Positions 9,307 to 16,778 are shown, counted from the stretch's first letter. The stretch: 64,000 bases of DNA from Streptomyces sp. NRRL F-5630 (GCF_000719475.1 NZ_JOGO01000036.1:31670-95669); one strand, 5' to 3'. Notes: generated from the letters alone by a model not told the origin. Numbers and translations are program-made.

Positions 9307-9336
9307 GTAGATGAACACCGCTACGAGGAGGCGCAC

Positions 9337-9942
9337 ATGGGCAACATCGGCTTGATCGGTCGGGCGAGGGTCGGCAAGGACACGGCGGGGCAGTGGCTCG
9401 TGGACAACCGGGGCTACCGTCGTGTGTCGTTCGCGGACCCGCTGAAGGAGGCGGCGCTGAGGATCAACCCGATTGTCCGCGCCGTTGGCGAGGGAGACGG
9501 CTTCGGCGCTTACACGATCGACCTACTGGAGGTCATCGAAGATCTTGGGTGGGAGGCCGCCAAGGACCAGTTTCCCGAGGTCCGCCGCATCCTCCAGGAA
9601 CTCGGCATGGCGGTCCGTGATCTCGATCCCGAGTTCTGGCTGCGTCAGGCGCTCGCGAAGGTGACGGAGGCGAACGAGGCGGGCGTCCCCGTCGTCATCA
9701 CCGACGTCCGTTTCCCGAACGAGGCGGAGTCTCTGCGACGGGCGGGGTTCCATCTCGCGTACATCGACCGACCGGGGATGCCGCAGCTCGATCACGAGTC
9801 AGAGAAGGCGCTGACTGTGGACGACGCCGACTACACCATTCTGAACTGCGGGCCCGTCGAAGACCTCCATGGCAAGGTGGAGGTCTTCGCGCAGCGCGTC
9901 TACGCCATCGAGTCCCGCCGCCACGGCAACCGGGTCTGGTGA
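9337..9942 (+). CDS. Deoxynucleoside monophosphate kinase
   Basis: 201 residues with an N-terminal P-loop (GRARVGKDTA, about residues 8-17) and then FADPLKEAALRI, the pattern of phage dNMP kinases. DVRFPNEAESLRRAG lies in the C-terminal half, as in that family. The enzyme phosphorylates dNMPs to feed phage DNA synthesis. It is the first gene behind a conserved 29-bp promoter-like element and ends in a GTGA overlap with the next gene. Confidence 0.85.
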   Translation: MGNIGLIGRARVGKDTAGQWLVDNRGYRRVSFADPLKEAALRINPIVRAVGEGDGFGAYTIDLLEVIEDLGWEAAKDQFPEVRRILQELGMAVRDLDPEFWLRQALAKVTEANEAGVPVVITDVRFPNEAESLRRAGFHLAYIDRPGMPQLDHESEKALTVDDADYTILNCGPVEDLHGKVEVFAQRVYAIESRRHGNRVW

Positions 9943-10187
9943 GCGCCGTGGACTGGGCCGACTGCCGGTGCTGCTGGCCGCAGAAGCCAGCGATCCGCAA
10001 GGCCGTGGGGTGGCGACGGCTCGGAAAGACGCCGGACGTGGACGAGGCTATCCCGCCCTTCTGGTACCTCAAGATCGGCCCGTGGTCCCGCGGTCACTAC
10101 GACACCTGGGAGGAGGCGCGAGACGCCGCCTTCTACTACCTCTCCGACGAGGGCGCGCACATCGAAATGAGCGCTCTCCTGATGTAA
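9939..10187 (+). CDS. Hypothetical phage protein
   Basis: 82 residues, starting at the GTG that overlaps the dNMP kinase stop. Contains a CRCCW cysteine cluster near the N-terminus and an aromatic-rich second half (PFWYLKIGPW, AAFYYLSDEG). No family recognised. Coupled translation suggests a shared operon with the kinase. Confidence 0.6.
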   Translation: MSAVDWADCRCCWPQKPAIRKAVGWRRLGKTPDVDEAIPPFWYLKIGPWSRGHYDTWEEARDAAFYYLSDEGAHIEMSALLM

Positions 10188-10196
10188 GGACCTTCC

Positions 10197-10448
10197 GTGA
10201 GTCGACTAGCAGACCTCTTCCACACCCTCTCCCTCCGCGCATACCTCGCGCTCCAGCGGTTCGCCGAACAGGAGCCCGTACGCCTGCGCTCCGCCCTGAC
10301 GTCGGCAGTCCTCGCGCTTGCCTTCGTCATCCCCTCGATCTCGGCCCCGGTGGCTGAGCAGATCGGGATGATCGGAGCCGTCGCGCTGCCGATCCTCGTA
10401 GGCGAGAGCACTCGGGCGAAGGTGAGCCCGACGAAGGACGACGAGTAG
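10197..10448 (+). CDS. Small membrane protein, holin candidate
   Basis: 83 residues with two predicted membrane helices (SALTSAVLALAFVIPSI and IGMIGAVALPILVG) separated by a short turn, and a charged C-terminal tail (KVSPTKDDE). This is the size and layout of small holins in Streptomyces phages. GTG start 9 bases after the previous stop. A second candidate holin gene is at 6982; which is the true holin cannot be told from sequence. Confidence 0.55.
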   Translation: MSRLADLFHTLSLRAYLALQRFAEQEPVRLRSALTSAVLALAFVIPSISAPVAEQIGMIGAVALPILVGESTRAKVSPTKDDE

Positions 10449-10455
10449 GACCCGC

Positions 10456-10486
10456 AGCCCCCGGCCTCTTCGGAGCCGGGGGCTTT
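10456..10486 (+). terminator. Terminator with 10-bp stem
   Basis: AGCCCCCGGC (10456-10465) pairs with GCCGGGGGCT (10475-10484), followed by TTTC. Same stem type as the hairpins at 15271, 15733 and 22569. Confidence 0.85.
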
Positions 10487-10492
10487 CGGCGT

Positions 10493-11272
10493 ATGGAGAC
10501 CAAGGCGAGTCCGCTCGCGGACAGGGCAGCACGGATGCGGTTCAACAGGGCGATGCGGGAGAAGGGGGTGGGGGCGAAGGTGTGCGGGAAGTGTTTTGTG
10601 GTGAAGGGGTTGGAGGCGTTCTCGTTCAAATCGAAGAGTGCGGGTAGCCGCATGAGCAAGTGCCGTGCATGTACGGCCACGGACACGCGTCGGTGGCGCG
10701 AGAAAAACCCCGATCGTGCCCGCCAGTGGCGCGATCAGAACCGAGAACGGGTGGCTGAGGCCAACCGTCGGTGGTACATGCAGAACCGAGAACGGGTGGC
10801 TGAGGCCCACCGTCAATGGTGCGAGCAGAACCGGGAACGGGTGGCTGAGGCCAACCGTCAGTGGTACATGCAAAACCGGGAATGGAAGGCTGAGTACGAC
10901 CGTCAATGGCGCCAGGCCAACCCCGATAAGCACCGCGACAAAGCGCACCGACGTCGCGCTCGCCTCGCAGCCGCAACCATCGAGCCCTTCACCCCCGCCG
11001 ACCTCTACGCCGACTGGCAGGAGCACGGCCTCTACGCCTGCTTCTTCTGCGCCGGTCCCGCTGAACCCCTTCACGTCGAGCACTTCTACCCCCTGAAGCC
11101 TGCCGACGAATCCGCCACCCCAGGCCCTCACGCCCTCTTCAACCTCGTCCCCGCCTGTCAGGCGTGCAACCTCTCCAAGGGCAACCGCGAGCCGTGGGCG
11201 TTCCTCCGCGACGCCCTGGCGGAACGGGGCATCGACCTCGACGCCTGCTTGGCGTTCTTCGACGTCGACTGA
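10493..11272 (+). CDS. HNH endonuclease with zinc finger and four tandem 15-residue repeats
   Basis: 259 residues. N-terminal C-x2-C pairs (CGKC and CRAC) suggest a zinc-binding domain. Four tandem 15-residue repeats follow (type QNRERVAEANRQWYM). The C-terminal part is an HNH nuclease: CFFC, then VEHFYPL with the His, then an N and CQAC. Such genes are common free-standing homing-type nucleases or packaging nucleases in phages. The ATG at 10493 has no clear Shine-Dalgarno and directly follows a terminator, so the real start or promoter is uncertain. A terminator follows. Confidence 0.8.
   Translation: METKASPLADRAARMRFNRAMREKGVGAKVCGKCFVVKGLEAFSFKSKSAGSRMSKCRACTATDTRRWREKNPDRARQWRDQNRERVAEANRRWYMQNRERVAEAHRQWCEQNRERVAEANRQWYMQNREWKAEYDRQWRQANPDKHRDKAHRRRARLAAATIEPFTPADLYADWQEHGLYACFFCAGPAEPLHVEHFYPLKPADESATPGPHALFNLVPACQACNLSKGNREPWAFLRDALAERGIDLDACLAFFDVD
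10736..10915 (+). repeat. Four tandem 45-bp coding repeats
   Basis: Four 45-bp units (10736, 10781, 10826, 10871) inside the HNH gene, each coding a 15-residue repeat beginning QNRE. Units 1-3 are nearly identical; the fourth has diverged. Flanking NPDRARQW and NPDKHRDK look like decayed units. Confidence 0.9.
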
Positions 11273-11276
11273 CCCT

Positions 11277-11314
11277 AGGCCCCGTCTTCCCGCTGGGAGG
11301 GCGGGGCCTTTTTG
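11277..11314 (+). terminator. Intrinsic terminator after HNH gene
   Basis: AGGCCCCG (11277-11284) pairs with CGGGGCCT (11302-11309), followed by a T run. An inner pairing (CTTCCCG with GGGAGG) shortens the loop. Confidence 0.85.
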
Positions 11315-11330
11315 CGTTGTGGCGCGGGAC

Positions 11331-11352
11331 GAGCGTGTAACGTTTTACGCTC
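11331..11352. promoter_or_regulatory. 22-bp palindrome, copy 1 (putative operator)
   Basis: Half-sites GAGCGTGTAAC and GTTTTACGCTC around an AACGTT centre. Symmetry continues outward (GAC/GTC). It is one of four copies in the prophage and lies 39 bp before the ATG of the zinc-peptidase-like gene, in a good position for a repressor operator. Confidence 0.7.
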
Positions 11353-11390
11353 GTCAAGGGCCCTGCGGTGGTCGGATGGGAGCGCATCCT

Positions 11391-12044
11391 ATGAGTACCC
11401 TCTCCGCCATGCCAACATCGACAACTGAGCCGCTCGCAATGGCTATCAGCCGATTGTGGGACCGACTAAGGAAAGACCATCCCGGTCTCCCCGCTGTGCA
11501 GCTCGTCATCGTCCCCGGGCGGGAGCCTCGGGACCACGGTCCGGACCGGTGGCGAACCCGCGACGACGACACGGTGGAAAGCCTGCTCATCCATGCCGAG
11601 ACTGCGGAGGCCGGCGCGGACGCCGTGGTGGAGAGAGTCTTGCACGAGGCGGCGCACCTCCTGAACTGGCGACGAGGCGTACAAGACACGTCGTCCCGCG
11701 GGGCCTACCACAACACGCGATGGTTGGATGCTGCCGAGGAAATGGGTCTCGTACGCCCAAGCGATGCTCCGCAGGGTCGTGCAACTGGCGGCACGGGGTT
11801 CACCGCCGAACTGGCGGACGAGACCCGGTCGCGGTACGCAAAGGACATGGCGGCCATCCGCAACGCCCTGGCGGACGCTACAGATGCGCTGCGGGTACCG
11901 TCTGCCCCCCGCCCGAGCCGGGATTCCAGGCGCTCCCTCACATGTAAGTGCTCACCACCTCGCCTACTCCGGATGTCCCAGGCCGAGGCGGCGAGAGGTC
12001 CCGTTGTCTGCGGCGTGTGCAACGCGGAATTCCGGCGGCGTTAG
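11391..12044 (+). CDS. Putative zinc metallopeptidase (SprT-like) with C-terminal zinc ribbon
   Basis: 217 residues. HEAAH at 85-89 followed by His107 in AYHNTRW gives a zinc-peptidase type triad, reminiscent of SprT-like proteins. The C-terminus has a four-cysteine ribbon (CKC and CGVC). Start ATG 11391 has GGGAG 8 bases upstream; in-frame GTG 11319 is rejected because it precedes the operator-like palindrome, leaving ATG 11376 as the alternative. Substrate unknown. This is the first gene behind a palindromic operator candidate, so it may belong to an early operon. Confidence 0.6.
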   Translation: MSTLSAMPTSTTEPLAMAISRLWDRLRKDHPGLPAVQLVIVPGREPRDHGPDRWRTRDDDTVESLLIHAETAEAGADAVVERVLHEAAHLLNWRRGVQDTSSRGAYHNTRWLDAAEEMGLVRPSDAPQGRATGGTGFTAELADETRSRYAKDMAAIRNALADATDALRVPSAPRPSRDSRRSLTCKCSPPRLLRMSQAEAARGPVVCGVCNAEFRRR

Positions 12045-12109
12045 GGTTGCCTCTGGAAGCCGCGAGGTTTTCACGCTATCTTCGGGACGATGTCTTACGA
12101 GAGGACACC

Positions 12110-12841
12110 ATGAGCGCCGTCGAGCGGTCGAGGAAAGCTGCCCCCGCACTCCCGACGGGCGCCCCGGCACCGGAACTGGACATCCGGGATATCTCCCACG
12201 AGACCGTCGACGCGCTGGTGGCGAGAGGGACCGCCTACTCACGTGAGTATGTACGCGTACAGGACAGTGCCACCACTCTCAAGAAGAACGTGGCAGTGGT
12301 GTGTCTGGCGCTGCGACGCCAGATGGGGGACCTGGCCGGCGACTCCTACGAGTACCGGCGCCGGGTATCCGATATGTACGAAGCGGCGAACATCCCGGAC
12401 GACCTCAAAGAGTCGATCCGCAGCGGGGTGCGCTATCACATCGGCAACCTGATGCGTGACGTGTACACACCGGACGAGCTGGCAAGCCTCCACCTCCTCA
12501 AGTCGAAGCCGGTCGACAGGATGCGGGAGCAGGCGACCCGTACGCGTGCGCTTGTGACGGCGATCCAGGTACAGGAGACCAGCCGGAAGAAGAAGCCGCC
12601 TCGCGCTGTCGAAGCCAAGCCCTCCGCAGCGTCGGAGAAGGGCCTCGCAGTCAAGGCGACTGCGGACCAACTGCGGCTCGCGGAGGCCGCGCGACGGGTT
12701 GTTGATCAGGTTGACGAAGAGGTAGTCCGGGACTCCATGACACCGGGGCAGCGCCAAAAACTGGACGATAACCTAGCCGCCATGGAGAGCCGCATCCGCT
12801 CCCTGCGCCGGAAGCTGAAGCGCATGGGCGACGGCACCTGA
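12110..12841 (+). CDS. Hypothetical phage protein, helical, basic C-terminus
   Basis: 243 residues, mostly helical. A lysine/arginine-rich linker (TSRKKKPPRAVEAK) near residue 165 is followed by a predicted coiled coil ending SRIRSLRRKLKRMG. Start ATG 12110 after GAGAGGA. The basic segments suggest nucleic-acid binding, and the gene lies directly before a large inverted repeat, so a replication or partition-type role is possible. No family recognised. Confidence 0.6.
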   Translation: MSAVERSRKAAPALPTGAPAPELDIRDISHETVDALVARGTAYSREYVRVQDSATTLKKNVAVVCLALRRQMGDLAGDSYEYRRRVSDMYEAANIPDDLKESIRSGVRYHIGNLMRDVYTPDELASLHLLKSKPVDRMREQATRTRALVTAIQVQETSRKKKPPRAVEAKPSAASEKGLAVKATADQLRLAEAARRVVDQVDEEVVRDSMTPGQRQKLDDNLAAMESRIRSLRRKLKRMGDGT

Positions 12842-12892
12842 CGTCGACCGGCTCCTCGTCCACCTCCTCCGGAGACAGACCTCGCACCAAAC

Positions 12893-12966
12893 CGCCAAAC
12901 TAACCCCTAGTTTCACTTTCTCTCTAACGCGTTAGAGAAGAAATGAAAACAGGGGTTAGTTTGGCG
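12893..12966. repeat. 74-bp AT-rich inverted repeat (possible origin or operator)
   Basis: Perfect 16-bp outer arms (12893-12908, CGCCAAACTAACCCCT, and 12951-12966) share a centre with an inner 18-bp palindrome (TCTCTAACG and its complement, 12921-12938) and with TTTCA/TGAAA arms at 12911 and 12944. Mismatches are few. The segment is far richer in A and T than its surroundings. It lies in the 246-bp gap between the gene ending at 12841 and the nuclease gene. Confidence 0.8.
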
Positions 12967-13033
12967 TTTTGGCGTGCGGTCTGCACGGATGCCGGGGACG
13001 AGGAGACCCGACGAAGAAACTCCCGCCGCCAGC

Positions 13034-13062
13034 GGAACATCCTCCTCGCACTGCACCACAAC
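13034..13062 (+). promoter_or_regulatory. 29-bp conserved element, copy 2 (putative phage promoter)
   Basis: GGAACAT, 8 bases, CACTGCACCACAAC (one difference from consensus at the first base of the second box). It lies 25 bp before the ATG of the RecB-like nuclease gene. Confidence 0.75.
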
Positions 13063-13087
13063 ACAGGTGTAGACGAGAGGAGGCCAC

Positions 13088-13894
13088 ATGGCCGCAGGAG
13101 TGAGCACCCTACAGCGGGGCGGGTCCCGCTGGTACGTGAACCCGGACGACGGCCGGATCAAGGTTCCGGGCGTGACCAGCATCGTCGGAATGGCCCCGAA
13201 GGATTTCCTTCAGTTCTGGAACGCCAAGCTCGTTGCCGAGGCCGCCGTCGAGCACCGGGACACCGTCCTGAAGCTCGCCGAGCGAGACCCCGCAGGCGCC
13301 ATCGACTACCTGAAGCGGGCGCCTCGGCGCTACACGCAGGAGGCCGCGGACCGGGGGTCGGCCGCCCACGACGTCTTCGAGCGCCTGGCGCGCGGGGAGG
13401 ACATCAAGGACCGGCACGTCCACATGGACATCAAGCCGCACGTCCGCTGGTTCCGCGAGTTCCTGGAGGAGGTACAGCCCGAGTTCCTGCACCTCGAAGA
13501 GACCGTGTGGTCCGACGAGCACAGCTACGCCGGGTCGTTCGACGCCATCGCGAAGGTGGAGGGCGAGGCCGTCGGCATCGACTGGAAGACGTCGAAGTCC
13601 GTCTACGACTCGGTCGCCCTCCAGCTCTCGGCTTACCGGTACGCGAACCGCATCATCCTCGCGTCGACTGGCGAATCAGTTGACGTCCCGAAGTGGGACG
13701 GAGGCGCAGTGCTCCACGTTCGCCCCGAAGGTGCGTCGCTGGTGCCGGTCGAGTGCGGTGAGGACGTCTTCGACGCCTTCCTCCATCTTCGCCACACCTT
13801 CGATTGGGAGAAGGACGGCAAGAAGCGCGTGATCGGCAAGCCTGTGTGGCGCACTGGCGAGCAGCAGACCGGGACGCAGAGGCGGGCGGCGTGA
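13088..13894 (+). CDS. PD-(D/E)XK exonuclease, RecB/Cas4-like
   Basis: 268 residues. Ordered nuclease motifs: GSAAH at 90-94, Glu138, GSFD at 149-152, DWK at 165-167 and QLSAY at 179-183. This series is characteristic of RecB-family/Cas4-like PD-(D/E)XK nucleases, which in phages process DNA ends for recombination. No four-cysteine Fe-S cluster pattern is evident. Start ATG after GAGAGGAGG. It heads an operon behind the second 29-bp element. Confidence 0.82.
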   Translation: MAAGVSTLQRGGSRWYVNPDDGRIKVPGVTSIVGMAPKDFLQFWNAKLVAEAAVEHRDTVLKLAERDPAGAIDYLKRAPRRYTQEAADRGSAAHDVFERLARGEDIKDRHVHMDIKPHVRWFREFLEEVQPEFLHLEETVWSDEHSYAGSFDAIAKVEGEAVGIDWKTSKSVYDSVALQLSAYRYANRIILASTGESVDVPKWDGGAVLHVRPEGASLVPVECGEDVFDAFLHLRHTFDWEKDGKKRVIGKPVWRTGEQQTGTQRRAA

Positions 13895-14298
13895 TGGAAC
13901 TGCGAGAGCGTGTGGCACGAGCGCTGTTCGATCGGGCGCACCCCGGTGGTCGGTGGGACCGCGAGCCCGGCGGGCTGCATGATGTGTACCGGCGCCGGGC
14001 GGACTCCGCCCTTGGCGTCATCGAGACAGAGCTGACCGGCCTTCGCGCGGACCTTCTCACCGCCCAGCGCGACCGGGACCGCATCCACGCCGAGTTGGAA
14101 GCGGAGCGGAAGGAGTGGGCCGAGGAGCGTGAAGCGCTGACGCGACGACTGGAGACCGTGGGCCGCATCGACGCTGCGAAGACGTGGATTCCCCCGCTGG
14201 TCTGGCACACCTTCGCGAAGGAGACCGAGGCCAGTCTCCGCGACGTCATCGTTTCGCAGGCCCTGGAGATCACCCGGCTGAAGGGGGAGGACGCATGA
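13894..14298 (+). CDS. Hypothetical coiled-coil protein
   Basis: 134 residues with a heptad-rich helix at about 40-90 (LRADLLTAQRDRDRIHAELE and on) and a C-terminal TWIPPLVWHTFAKE segment. Starts in a TGATG overlap with the nuclease stop (GTG 13891 is an alternative) and ends in an ATGA overlap. Function unknown. Confidence 0.6.
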   Translation: MELRERVARALFDRAHPGGRWDREPGGLHDVYRRRADSALGVIETELTGLRADLLTAQRDRDRIHAELEAERKEWAEEREALTRRLETVGRIDAAKTWIPPLVWHTFAKETEASLRDVIVSQALEITRLKGEDA

Positions 14299-14543
14299 CG
14301 ACCGCCCGGCAGGCACCGCGCACCACCAACGCCCCCGGTCCCGGCGTCGCCTGTGCCGGCGCCATCGTCGGCCTGGGATTCATCCCGTTCCACGCCTGGC
14401 TGCTCATGCTCGCGCTCGGGGCCGCGCACCACGAGGTGTCGGCTTCGGTCCCAGCGATGGGGTTCGGGGCGACGCTGCTGATCTTCCTCGGCGTGGGAGT
14501 GGTGGCCGGCGTGCTGCGGTCCCTGTTCCGGAAGACCCGATAG
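14295..14543 (+). CDS. Small two-helix membrane protein
   Basis: 82 residues. Two hydrophobic helices (GAIVGLGFIPFHAWLLMLAL and GATLLIFLGVGVVAGVL) and a basic C-terminus. ATGA overlap with the preceding gene. The TAG stop lies inside a recurring 16-bp palindrome. Function unknown. Confidence 0.6.
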   Translation: MTTARQAPRTTNAPGPGVACAGAIVGLGFIPFHAWLLMLALGAAHHEVSASVPAMGFGATLLIFLGVGVVAGVLRSLFRKTR

Positions 14544-14553
14544 TCGACTAGCG
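14538..14553. repeat. 16-bp palindrome at a stop codon, copy 1
   Basis: CGATAGTCGACTAGCG, one base off the perfect form CGCTAGTCGACTAGCG seen at 33870. It contains the TAG stop of the upstream gene and is followed directly by GAGGAGAG, the next Shine-Dalgarno. Confidence 0.6.
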
Positions 14554-14564
14554 GAGGAGAGAAC

Positions 14565-15188
14565 GTGCACGAGTTCGTAGAGTGGCCGAAGACCCGGCGC
14601 CTGTTCCGCGACATCGTCGTGACGGAGAAGATCGACGGGACGAACAGCGCGGTGCACATCAGTGCAGTTCCCGGAGGTGTGGAACCGGGCGCCTACCCGG
14701 TGGAGTCGGCTGCCGTGGTGCTGGACGGCGTGCAGTACGTCCTCACCGCTCAGTCCCGGCGCCGGATCATCACCCCGGGCAAGACGACCGACAACTACGG
14801 CTTCGCCGCCTGGGTCTACGAGAACGCCGCAGACCTCGTGCGCATCCTCGGCGAGGGCACGCACTTCGGCGAGTGGTGGGGGCGCGGCATCCAGCGCGGG
14901 TACGGGCTGGAGGAGAGGCGGTTCTCGCTGTTCAACACCGACAGGTACGCCGAAATGTCGGCGCTTCTCGGCGGTGCGGAGGTCACCTCGGTGCCGGTTC
15001 TCTACCGCGGGACCTTCGCCGAGGCGGCCATCTTCCGGGCGATGACGGACCTGGGGGTCTACGGGTCCGTGGCCGCCCCCGGCTTCATGAGCCCCGAGGG
15101 CATCTGCGTCTACCACTCGCAGACCCGGGGCGTCTTCAAGGTGACGCTGGACAACCAGGATGCGGGCAAGTGGGAGGCGGCTGCGTGA
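14565..15188 (+). CDS. RNA ligase (nucleotidyltransferase superfamily)
   Basis: 207 residues. The ligase motif I is KIDGTN with Lys22 as the nucleotidylated lysine. Later motifs are visible: FGEWWGRGIQRGYG, EGICVYHS and FKVTLDN (motif V type). This matches the RNA_ligase family found in many phages, which joins broken RNA and can repair tRNAs cut by host defence. GTG start after GGAGGAGAG. Shorter than T4 Rnl1/Rnl2, so only the core catalytic domain is present. Confidence 0.8.
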   Translation: MHEFVEWPKTRRLFRDIVVTEKIDGTNSAVHISAVPGGVEPGAYPVESAAVVLDGVQYVLTAQSRRRIITPGKTTDNYGFAAWVYENAADLVRILGEGTHFGEWWGRGIQRGYGLEERRFSLFNTDRYAEMSALLGGAEVTSVPVLYRGTFAEAAIFRAMTDLGVYGSVAAPGFMSPEGICVYHSQTRGVFKVTLDNQDAGKWEAAA

Positions 15189-15259
15189 GCGGAGCAGCGC
15201 TAGTCGTGCTCGTTGCTGCCCTCCTCATCTGGGCGTCCACGAAGGACCGATCAAAGTAA
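15185..15259 (+). CDS. 24-residue membrane peptide
   Basis: GTG start overlapping the RNA ligase stop (GTGA). The peptide is almost entirely one hydrophobic helix (ALVVLVAALLIWAST) ending KDRSK. Too short to identify; the overlap and the terminator directly after it argue it is translated. Confidence 0.45.
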   Translation: MSGAALVVLVAALLIWASTKDRSK

Positions 15260-15270
15260 CGCAACACCTC

Positions 15271-15301
15271 AGCCCCCGGTGACCTCGGTCCCGGGGGCTT
15301 T
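15271..15301 (+). terminator. Terminator hairpin
   Basis: AGCCCCCGG (15271-15279) pairs with CCGGGGGCT (15291-15299), followed by TTT. The bases after it (GGGCGTAGAACCAC) recur behind similar hairpins and may hold a -10 box for the next gene. Confidence 0.85.
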
Positions 15302-15338
15302 GGGCGTAGAACCACACACCACTTCACGAGGAGACGTC

Positions 15339-15713
15339 ATGGAGCGCATCAAGGTCACGGCCGACGAGGTCATGAGCACCCTGCGGGCCGTCGTCGCCGA
15401 GCGGCCGGACTACGTGTACGCGAGGCCGGAGGCGGACAATCGTGCGGCTGCCTGCCTCTACGTTCACCACGACGACGGCACCGCGAAGCCCGGTTGCCTC
15501 GTCGGCACGGTGCTCCACCGACTGGGGGTGCCGCTGGTGGAGCTGGCGAAGTGGGAGGGGGAGGGAGCCTGCTCCATGGTGCCCTCCGTCACCAATCTTG
15601 AATGGGAGGACACCTCCACCCTGGCGCTCCAGACGGCCCAGGAGGCACAGGACGCCGGCGTCACCTGGGCCGAGGCCCTGGCCGCCGCTGAAGACGCCTT
15701 CGCCCGCTCCTGA
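15339..15713 (+). CDS. Hypothetical phage protein
   Basis: 124 residues, soluble, mixed alpha/beta, with conserved-looking CLYVHHDDGTAKPGCLVGTV. Start ATG after GAGGAGAC. It is enclosed by two matching terminators and probably has its own promoter, so it behaves as an independent cassette. Function unknown. Confidence 0.6.
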   Translation: MERIKVTADEVMSTLRAVVAERPDYVYARPEADNRAAACLYVHHDDGTAKPGCLVGTVLHRLGVPLVELAKWEGEGACSMVPSVTNLEWEDTSTLALQTAQEAQDAGVTWAEALAAAEDAFARS

Positions 15714-15732
15714 CCCACCGCAACAACACCTC

Positions 15733-15759
15733 GCCCCCGGCTGCTTCGGCACCGGGGGC
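15733..15759 (+). terminator. Hairpin, no T run
   Basis: GCCCCCGG (15733-15740) pairs with CCGGGGGC (15752-15759). Followed by GTGCGTAGAAGCACC, similar to the sequence behind the 15271 and 22569 hairpins. Confidence 0.7.
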
Positions 15760-15795
15760 TGAGTGCGTAGAAGCACCTACCGAGGAGGAGTCACC

Positions 15796-15972
15796 ATGAA
15801 GACCTCACGCACCATCCACACCGCCAACGGTTCAACCGTCACCGTCTCCCCGCGAGGCATCGAGGTGGACCTCTGGGTCCGCGACGCCGCCGGACGGACC
15901 GTGGCCACCGTCGAGATGAGCCGTGCCGACGCCCTGGCGCTGCTTGACGAGCTGGACGAGGTGACGGCATGA
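15796..15972 (+). CDS. Small hypothetical protein
   Basis: 58 residues with beta strands (VTVSPRGIEVDLWVRDAAG) and an acidic helical end. ATG after GAGGAGG. First of a run of thirteen small genes whose starts and stops overlap up to 19528. Function unknown. Confidence 0.55.
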   Translation: MKTSRTIHTANGSTVTVSPRGIEVDLWVRDAAGRTVATVEMSRADALALLDELDEVTA

Positions 15973-16211
15973 ACGCCCGCTCCCGCCTCGTCGTCACCCT
16001 CGCCAACACCTGGGCCGTCTCCCGTCGGGGCCGCATGACCGACTTCTACCGCGAGGCGGAGGAGCTTGTCGACGCCTTCGCGCACGAGCTGGCGGAGGAG
16101 GTCCGCGCATGGGCCGCCGCTACGTACCCTGCGCCCCGACAGCAGGCGCCGCTCAGGCACGTCGTAGACACGGCCGCCGACCTCATCGACCCGAGCAAGG
16201 AGACCCCATGA
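15969..16211 (+). CDS. Small hypothetical helical protein
   Basis: 80 residues; ATGA overlap on both sides. Central acidic helix EAEELVDAFAHELAEEVRAW. No family recognised. Confidence 0.5.
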   Translation: MNARSRLVVTLANTWAVSRRGRMTDFYREAEELVDAFAHELAEEVRAWAAATYPAPRQQAPLRHVVDTAADLIDPSKETP

Positions 16212-16369
16212 CCCCGACCACCCTGGCCGCCCTCCGCGAGGAACTGGCGGACACCCGGTTCGCCCCCTCGGACGCGGATCTCTACCCCGGCGTCGCGTAC
16301 GTCCTGGAGGCGCTGGACCGGGCGCTGATGCTCGTGGACCTTGTGGGGGAGACGGAGGCGAGGGACTGA
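16208..16369 (+). CDS. Small hypothetical protein
   Basis: 53 residues, helical and acidic (LAALREELADTRF, LEALDRALMLVDLVG). ATGA overlap with the previous gene and TGATG overlap with the next. Unknown function. Confidence 0.5.
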   Translation: MTPTTLAALREELADTRFAPSDADLYPGVAYVLEALDRALMLVDLVGETEARD

Positions 16370-16632
16370 TGGCGCACTCGCGAGGAGGCACGTGTCCTCG
16401 CTGTGGCGGGTACACCGGCTTGGCTGTTCGCGGGGGTGACGACCCGGTGATGTACCAGCACCGCACGCCGCCTCCGTTCGGCTCGCGCTGCTCCGCAGGA
16501 GGAATCAGACGCAGCGAAGCGAGCGCGGGGTGGACGGCCCTCGGGCTCCGAACGTATCGGTGGCTTCTGGCCAACGAGCCTGACAAAGCGTCGGCGTACC
16601 GCGCTGCGCGCGTGCAGGAGGGTGCCGAGTGA
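16369..16632 (+). CDS. Small zinc-ribbon-like protein
   Basis: 87 residues. CPRCGG near the N-terminus, with one further Cys at residue 42 (RCSAGG) but no second C-x2-C pair, so zinc binding is only possible. Embedded in the overlapping small-gene chain. Unknown function. Confidence 0.5.
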   Translation: MAHSRGGTCPRCGGYTGLAVRGGDDPVMYQHRTPPPFGSRCSAGGIRRSEASAGWTALGLRTYRWLLANEPDKASAYRAARVQEGAE

Positions 16633-16778
16633 GCCGCATGACGCGCAAGTCCCACGAGCTGCGGTGGTTCTGCTCGTGCTGCTCCATCGACAGCAGCCGC
16701 AGTCCGGTCGTGAAGCACATGGCGAAGAGGCGGGAGGAGCGGCGATGGATTCGGGAGGCGAGGGAGGAGACGAAGTGA
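16629..16778 (+). CDS. 49-residue basic protein with CSCC motif
   Basis: GTG start overlapping the previous stop. Sequence has FCSCCSI and a C-terminal run of Arg/Glu (KRREERRWIREAREE). It is supported mainly by GTGA overlaps at both ends, as in its neighbours. May bind zinc or nucleic acid. Confidence 0.45.
   Translation: MSRMTRKSHELRWFCSCCSIDSSRSPVVKHMAKRREERRWIREAREETK

Noticed and set aside
10736..10915. Regular repeats resembling a CRISPR array
   Set aside because: Units are contiguous 45-bp coding repeats with no spacers, in frame within the HNH gene.
12943..13683. Open frame of 246 codons on the plus strand starting inside the large inverted repeat
   Set aside because: It overlaps the RecB-like nuclease gene in another frame, is extremely Arg/Gly/Pro-rich and has no recognisable motif; a GC-rich shadow.
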